A stretch of 64,000 nucleotides of DNA, from contig JASANH010000357.1 in the NCBI GenBank assembly GCA_030248295.1, positions 152,776-216,775 of the forward strand, given 5' to 3'. Numbering within the stretch: position 1 is the stretch's first letter; the number at the start of each line of letters is the position of its first letter. The notes beneath the pieces are model-generated. The model did not search any database, had not been told where the DNA came from, and saw nothing but the letters and a program-made list of their open reading frames with translations. This DNA comes from Mesodorylaimus sp. YZB2_4 (lineage: Eukaryota > Nematoda > Enoplea > Dorylaimida > Dorylaimidae). The position numbers and the translations under genes were made by a program. Shown here in pieces: positions 57,901 through 64,000 of the stretch.

Positions 57901-60415
57901 TGCAAACATATAATCTATAACCCTTGTTCCCACCTTCCCATTTGAAAAATACCATCACCCAGCTGTCTACAGTTACACAAGTGGCACTTATTGAGCTGGC
58001 GCGACTCGGCACCAACGACATCCCGTCACAGGAGAAATATGCATTCATCAAGAAATACCCGCAAAGAAAACACGACTGCGATTCAAACAGCTGCACATTG
58101 GCCCTTTCAAAACCAGCTATCCTTCCCCAAAACGTGACAAATCGGTAAAACATTCACTGAGCAGAAAAAATTCCAGCCGTTTTAAATACGTCCAAGAAAA
58201 AAACTGGAAATACCTAATTGTATCTGCGCGCTAACTAAATCTCGAAACCTGAATTGCTTGGCCCTAAAAAAAACCAAACAGTAAAACGAAATAACAAGTC
58301 CCAGAAATAAATCGACTCTAGTACTACTAGACAAGAATAATGGACAAACCAAAAGAGAGTTGCCCGGATTTCTAAATTGAAAAAAGGCCGTAAAAGCATC
58401 TTGGAAAATAAATTACTCGGCCGAAAATCACTTGGAAACTCCGACCATAAAAGAAATCGCCACTGTGATAATTCTAGAGTCTATGCGCTATTATCGGGGA
58501 TTCTATTGAGTTCATCAGTCAAAAAAGCCACAACTCCGCCCTCCCTTTTTAGAAAAGACACCAAAGGTCCCGAATTCGTCCTATAATGGCGTCGAGCAAC
58601 GCACATTAGCCTCTTCGTTTATCTGATTAGCCCGCTATAAACCTAGAAGACTGGCTCTGCACGAGGGAACCTAAAGAAGACATATTGCGCATTGTGGCAT
58701 CCTAGGACGTGCAGCTGACAATCGCACCACAACCCCCTGGGACCTAACAAGTCGGCCTAGCAAATGCACATTCGTTTCCTCTCTCATCGTCAGACCAACA
58801 AACAAACGGCCCAAGTTTCCATTCACTACTCGCCTTATTTAGTACACGACAAAGGAGGCAGGTGCTTTCTTACCGATTATTTAATTTGGGCGAGGACATG
58901 GTAATTGACTCGACGAGATCATGCTTTAGCAATAGTGGATTACTCGATGCGGGCGTCTCATCTTCTCCACGTCTCGTATCCATCCTCATCGTCGCTCGAC
59001 GTTGAACCTCGTGGCGTCGTTGTTGTTGTTGTCGTACGGCTTCGAGCACACGTTCATATTGTCGCAATAATATTTCACGTTCGTTGAGCGCCAATTGAAA
59101 ACCCACTTTTAATACATTCAAAGCCTCTCCTTCCCGCTGTTCAATCTTGTCGTCATCGTTACCCACCTCACCATTAACAGCGACAGCCACTGAATCGCCC
59201 TCGCAGCTAACAAGTCCTCGTTGCTCGCTTTCGATTATAATATCCGAGTTGACAATTTGAGATTTGTTTATTCCTGAAAAACAAAAAGCCACTTTTCGAG
59301 TCGACTAGACCAGGAATGATCGATAACTCGGGCCGTATGCACCCCCTACTGCTCAATCGACTGCCACCAATTCCAGTTTGCCGCATTAGCTCCCTCATTC
59401 ATGCATGGCAAATCCAACCGCCCCACAGAACACTTCCTTCCCGCACACCAGCCCAAAATCGGGACTACAAGTGTCTGACGACAATGACCGCGCTAATGCC
59501 ACTTCGACCCTTATTCCAGCCCACAAAAAAACCATTCTATTCTTTGCGGCACAAAATTTACGACACTTGATCTATAAAACTGATTAAGATTTCACATTTC
59601 CGCCCCAAAAATGTGTTGGTACGGAACCAACAGATGCTCCCAGCAAACCAGGGGTCTGCAAATGTTTGCCCTCTGCCCGCGCGCACCCAGGCCCGACGAA
59701 ACTGTACGACCAAGGCGAACAATACCGTAAAGAGTAAGAAGAGAAAAAGTGCAATAGGGTGCGCGTTGAAGGAGTCGTGGCGAGAGTGCATGCTATTCAA
59801 AGAACAAAATAAACACTGTCACCGATAAAAGGAGCGAAACGGGCACAATCTATGCGATAGACGCAGCGAGCAGTCAAATGACAGACTCGAACCAGACTCG
59901 TTTTCGTTCAGAGAACACTATGTAGGCACACTTTTTATCCTATCCCAAAGGCAATTCTCACACGCCCCCGCCACTACGCCAAGGACACACTGGCCACGAC
60001 GGCAGCCCAAAAATGGTTGATGCTTTCCATTTTGGGTCACGTGCATCGAATTGATTCCTTCGGCCATTCTGCAACGTCGAGAAACAAACCTCGCAATGCA
60101 ATAATATCGCAGCACATCACTCACACCGTTCCCCCCCCCCCATCACCTACTCAAGAGTTTTCTTATTTCTTGCTCGTCGATCGCTGGAGAGCGAAACGAA
60201 GACGACGTTGATCTCGGCGACGATAAGCCTCCTTTCACTTGGACCGTGGCTGGCTGACACCGGCTGCCAAGCCTCCAATTATTACTATTGCCTCCGAGCG
60301 GCGGCACCCAAGCATCGGTCGCCGCCGAAACTTCGCTCAATGCGCGGCGAATGCGTCGACCAGCATTCGTCCTCCCTTCGTGCTGCTGGTACATAGCCCC
60401 CGGAGATGCCTCCAA
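45980..60415 (-). CDS. ZO-1-type junction scaffold (PDZ x3, SH3, GUK, ZU5), long isoform
   Basis: Minus-strand exons: 60415-60151, 59273-58874, 57857-57728, 55107-55057, 54997-54873, 54803-54704, 54641-54554, 54500-54237, 54180-54084, 54030-53882, 53824-53762, 53705-53651, 53580-53427, 53369-53218, 53154-52960, 52892-52680, 52622-52451, 52295-52070, 52011-51905, 51852-51763, 51706-51617, 51555-51513, 51392-51228, 51116-50820, 50686-50604, 50549-50434, 50376-50161, 47198-46810, 46747-46543, 46485-46286, 46230-45980; 1716 residues, all phases consistent. Residues 1-265 are an extension with a Gln-rich coiled coil. PDZ1 about 275-360 ([17 protein letters not shown]), PDZ2 387-455, PDZ3 about 600-690, SH3 about 698-763, GUK to about 1002, a disordered linker, and C-terminal ZU5 (1567-1716, ending MIDHF). 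A MAGUK that links junction proteins to actin; orthologous to nematode zoo-1/Drosophila polychaetoid by architecture. Confidence 0.95.
47199..47562. other. upstream region of the nested protease gene
   Basis: Part of the 2962-base ZO intron (47199-50160). It must contain the promoter of the protease gene; no TATA box was recognised. Confidence 0.4.
47563..50044 (+). CDS. secreted PAN / proline-repeat / chymotrypsin-fold serine protease
   Basis: Five exons, 47563-47965, 48017-49259, 49321-49583, 49646-49800 and 49865-50044 (introns 51-64 bases), give 747 residues. The start [14 protein letters not shown] is a signal peptide; residues about 30-134 are Cys-rich and PAN/apple-like ([28 protein letters not shown]). 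An 11-residue Pro-rich repeat and a Ser/Thr/Pro linker follow. The S1 domain starts at IIGG (about 493) after an activation Arg, with SIGCGR as light-chain cysteine. Triad: TAAHC (His542), NDVAIL (Asp594), GDSGGP (Ser691). The residue six before Ser691 (chymotrypsin position 189) is Ala, so trypsin-like Arg/Lys specificity is not expected. A GTAAGT-like site near 47611 is ignored because splicing there breaks the frame. The gene lies whole inside an intron of the opposite-strand ZO gene. Confidence 0.92.
48068..48640 (+). repeat. 33-base coding repeat (11-residue Pro-rich unit), about 17 units
   Basis: Codes for [11 protein letters not shown] / [11 protein letters not shown] units in exon 2 of the protease. 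The middle alternates HK and YG units, which makes a 66-base higher-order repeat; edge units are more variable (HG, HT, YE). It probably forms an extended, possibly glycosylated spacer between the PAN and protease domains. Confidence 0.95.
55155..55172 (-). CDS. ZO gene, short-isoform first coding exon
   Basis: ATG at 55172 gives MLDGYR, donor GTGAGC, phase 0, joined after a 47-base intron to exon 55107-55057 ([11 protein letters not shown]). This would give a 1457-residue form lacking the N-terminal extension. The extension exon 57857-57728 also ends in phase 0 and joins the same exon. Confidence 0.55.
57696..57709. repeat. poly-C run of 14
   Basis: Directly downstream of the exon 57857-57728 donor of the ZO gene (in its intron). 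Confidence 0.95.
60131..60141. repeat. poly-C run of 11
   Basis: In the ZO gene, immediately inside the intron after the first long-isoform exon (donor at 60150). Confidence 0.9.
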
Positions 60416-63411
60416 AAAATTGTCCCTTTTCTTTGACTCTCCTCCTTGAATGCCCCGCGGCCGGTGTTCGTCAGCTGTTCCGTTTCCGTTGCATATGCAG
60501 GCCAGACCGCTCTTCCAACACGCCTCGTCGATGCAGCTTCGATTGAGAACTGTCGGGTGGTCGATTCGGGGACCAGTATGTCAAACCAATCACAGCCAAC
60601 CCGACTGCACTCGGCGATTGAATAAGCCGAGTCGAGTCGTCATTTTTTGGCAGCGCATCGTCAGAAAGCTCGACATCGCTCGAGACAGGCTACTGGTGTA
60701 ATTGCAGAGTCGATAGATCAACAATATTCGATGAAACTTATGACAAGCAAACTCTTCCAACAGGTTTCGCACGCACTGCTTATAACTCATGCAAAAGCCC
60801 CTATTTAAAGTTCGGTACCCACTCGAGGTCGAAAGCTCGGGAACCAAACTCTAAGTATGTGTACTTAACGCCTAAAAGCACACGACGATGCCCAACCAGT
60901 ATTTTTCTAGCCCCTCATTAAATCGAATAAAGCTAACCTGTTTTCTTCTTTACTTAGCCAGAATACGATGTACATCAAACAACTCGGCAAAATCGCACTC
61001 TCGGACAACTACATAGACCGAGTGCTAATCCTCAAACAGCCCTGCCATCGAGCCAACTTATTCTCAGCTAATGGGACACTGTTGACCAAAACAAAACAAC
61101 AATACCCGGCGCAAGGCAGATGGCGTGAACACGAGTGTGTAAGCCGTACTAGGCACCGTACTTATAATGCAAAATCGAATCGTTTGCCATTTTGCAGGAT
61201 TACATAAGCCGAGAGACGATGAACGACATGCCCCGACTAAACCCTCTTCATCTCAAGATTATCTTCTAGCCATCACCCTCCACTCGTGGGAACCTAGCTA
61301 ATACGTTGACAAGAACTGGTTGGCTACTTCTAGCAACCGCAAAGGACAGGCCAGAAGAAACCATAACCTAGACTGATAAAAAGACCCAATTCTCATTCGG
61401 GTTAACCCACATCTACGTCGCAAATATGTGGGACATAAAAATTTCGCCATAACACCAAACGCCGTCAGCGCCAGTCTGTACGCTGACAAAAAGATAAAAT
61501 TACCCTCGCCAGCTAGTAGGGCACGGTCCGGATGGAGGCTTCTTCATCAGCTTTCTCGAATAAAGGAAACACTCGCGTCAGGAAGGAAGGATACGGCAAT
61601 GACGAGGCCCGTCTTCTTCCCCTGCCTGCCCACCAGAAAAGGAAATTAAACGGAGCCGTGAAATTACGTTGATGAACTAAGGGCTCTCACAAGTCCTTGG
61701 AGAAAATAGAAGACAGCAAAAACCACATCAATAAATAACATCGTCAACAGTATTATTTGTTTGCAACGCTGCACAACATTCGATCCAAAAGTGAGCTAGT
61801 GAAAAATAAGCGCCAAAATTAGCTTGTCAGGAGCGTCTTATGAGAATGTGTAAACTGTGCTTGAGAACTAGAATTCCTTGTTTGATTAACCATATAGAAA
61901 AACAACCGAGTTGAATCTAGCACAGCAGCTACTCCGAATACGGGCGATTGCTTTTCCGCCCGACGACAGCACTAGTGCACAACCCAGTAGTTTTTGTAGG
62001 ATAACTGCAATACTGTTAAAAGTGACGGTCTCACAGCCACCAGCAAAATTTTTAATTGAGGTCCTATAAATTTGATTTTATTCATTCCAATTTTTACAAA
62101 GCAGGCTAGTCCGTTTCACAGACCTAAACTGACCCGAATCTTCCGATCCAAACATGTACTCATGTCAGCCATGCGCAATAATCGGATCCAACTCACAGTC
62201 AGCCTATTGGCACCCTTTCGCCTTTCCCTGCTTCAAAAACCGATAAGTAAACAAAAAGCTCACTTACCAAGCCAACTTGTAAGCCACCCAAAATAAACAA
62301 CTCGGCTGTCAACCGTAACGCCTGAGCCTAAGCCCGCTCCGCCCTGAAATCGATCGAAATCTACACGCCAATTTCGTAACAAGATAATCTTTATTCGTGC
62401 AAGCAATGCCTCTCGCCTAGCTCAAATTAGATTCATTAGAAACAGCTGCTTGTAAACTCGAAACAAGCGGCAACAGATGACCACTCCCACAACGCTCGAT
62501 ACGCATGCGCGGGGGCGCACTGTCTAGCCAAACATGGACATACCGTACCGTGACAACAGTTGAACATCAATTAGCGCCAATTCAAAATTTGTAACCATTG
62601 ATGATACACCCATGATTAGGCCGCAACATGCTTGATGCTGTAATTTTCAAATTTGTTGCATTAACTTCTAGGGCAGAGAATTCATTACAAGACTTGTTTG
62701 CCTACATGCTTTCAATGTCCTTTCCGCTTACATTCTTTCAAGCTGATGTCTACTGTAGTTGTTGGCAGGTCGATTGCTGGCATTAAAGGTGAGCGGTCCC
62801 TGACTTCACGCAGCTCTTGTGTTTCTCCTGCAAGCACCCATCTCGGCACTTGTGTGCAGTCAGAGTCAATAGGAGCAGGTCTATCGTCTCGATTCCAATA
62901 GATGCTGTCCATGAGAATGAGCTAGCTAGCTCCTCGCTGTTGTGTGGATCAGCTGTCGCAGCATCCAAGTCAGAACACAGAGTGATTACAATCACCAGCA
63001 ACCTCACTGCCAACAATCACATCACACAGAATCGATGAACACCGACTCCGAAGTCCTGGAAGCCATCGACTGATTGCGAGCTTCGATCTGGCACGACACG
63101 CTCGCTTTGTCCATTTTCGCCACTGCGTCACCGTTCTTCCGACTATAACCCACTGAAAACAAGAAGGTTCAGCAAGCAACTTTACGGCAATCGGACTGGA
63201 TTTGGGGCTAAGTGCAGTGTATACGAAATCGCGCAGTCTACAGTAGGAAGTGCTGGAGCTGGAGAGCGGTGCGGTGCAATTCCTTCGCCCCCGGGAAAAA
63301 AGGATGGCCCCTTCGCCACCTGAGATTTCTGGCTGGAGTTTCGCCCGTGCGAAGCCTGCTTTCGTCTGATGCGTGTAAGGTACACGATCCTGACCGCGGT
63401 CAGAATTTACT
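60416..63411. other. upstream of the ZO gene, no further gene recognised
   Basis: Presumed promoter side of the ZO long isoform. Overlapping frames near 62700-63040 lack an ATG or a consistent splice. No RNA gene was seen. Confidence 0.4.
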
Positions 63412-63780
63412 ATGGCGGCCGCGCTGGTGCAGCGGTTCGGCGTGTCTCTCCGTACTGCTTGGGAGCAAGTGGCTGGACTCGTCCCGGGTTCGATCCCCGG
63501 TGACGGAGGTCGGTTTGCGAACCATAAACCCTCGCTGACTTTGCACGCCGGGCCGTGGGTGATTCAGCCGGTACTGTCGAGGTGCTCGAAGTGCCAACGG
63601 AAGGCCACCCGCCATCGTCCGAGGAAGTCGGTGTCCAGTCGAGGATGCCCTCGTGTGGAGGTGCTCCTAGCGGAAACACGCACAGGGACGCTGCTGTGTG
63701 TGCTGGTCCCCGCACAGCCTTGCTTATAAGGTTTGACTGCTGGGCGGCTATTGGCAAAACGGGCTCCAGCCCACCAAACT
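63412..63780 (+). mobile_element. tRNA-derived SINE-like element
   Basis: The head resembles a tRNA: A box TGGTGCAGCGG at 63425-63435 and B box GGTTCGATCCC at 63487-63497, 52 bases apart. The B box sits in a perfect CCGGG/CCCGG-type T-arm stem. A tRNA-unrelated body of about 280 bases follows, with no intact anticodon arm or CCA. These are RNA polymerase III internal promoter elements. Ends and target duplications are not defined, so boundaries are approximate. Confidence 0.65.
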
Positions 63781-64000
63781 TCAAAACGAACGATATACTA
63801 TGGCTTGCGGCTAGCTGCGGTCCTTTTTTTGGTGTGCAGACAGACTCAAGTCAGCAAAAAGAGTGCAATTTATTCTGCTTCACAACCTGGGAATTGCAAG
63901 CACAGAGGACACTAAGAGTTGACAAGGGCCGTTACCTTCCCCACTAATCAAGAGGAGGACGAATGCAGAGGACCCTTAAGAGACGCCAAAGCTTCTGGTC
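63781..64000. other. window end, nothing recognised
   Basis: Short terminal stretch; it may include the 3' end of the SINE-like element. Confidence 0.3.

Noticed and set aside
62783..63016. Minus-strand frame resembling a secreted peptide
   Set aside because: It starts with TTG, an in-frame TGA lies just upstream, and no ATG is available.

Overview
The window is eukaryotic and almost certainly from a nematode. It holds a complete cuticle-type collagen (short membrane-proximal N-domain, Gly-X-Y blocks framed by Cys-x-x-Cys, a C-terminal YCxCP motif). Its other genes have clear animal orthologues cut into many small exons by introns of about 44-60 bases with GT/AG ends and TTTCAG-like acceptors. 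Base composition is not strongly AT-rich. I cannot name the species. All gene models below were spliced by hand, and each joint was checked for GT/AG and reading-frame phase.

Left third (1-27 kb), sparse. A two-exon gene for a small secreted protein (1547-1920, -); a 33-base tandem repeat (3865-4095); the collagen gene with a TATA box (4850-5917, +); a second tiny two-exon gene (6529-6781, -); a peptide-type GPCR related to GnRH/AKH receptors (9131-11549, -); a one-exon lysine-rich single-pass membrane protein (16582-16941, +); and a four-exon MATH-like/coiled-coil protein (21049-24030, +). The gaps hold little except a diverged dispersed repeat pair, hairpins and long poly-C runs.

Middle (27-44 kb). 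A dipeptidyl-peptidase-IV family gene (DPP4/6/10 type) fills 27.4-40.4 kb. It has 21 constant exons plus at least four or five candidate alternative first exons, all ending in phase 0 ahead of the membrane-anchor exon. The anchor resembles DPP6/DPP10, yet the Ser-Asp-His triad and Glu motif of active DPP4 are kept. Back to back lies a PRC1/Ase1/SPD-1-type microtubule bundler (41115-44021, -), which shows an in-frame TAA inside a conserved exon and carries a foldback repeat in intron 2.

Right third (44-64 kb). One very large minus-strand gene encodes a ZO-1-type junction scaffold (PDZ-PDZ-PDZ-SH3-GUK-ZU5). It has a long isoform with a 265-residue N-terminal extension and a short isoform starting just before PDZ1. 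A plus-strand gene for a secreted PAN/proline-repeat/serine-protease protein lies entirely inside one of its introns. A tRNA-derived SINE-like element sits near the right edge.

No bacterial-type operon, CRISPR array or viral gene was seen. The most interesting features are the alternative first exons of the DPP gene, the nested protease, the PRC1 premature stop and the repeat structures.
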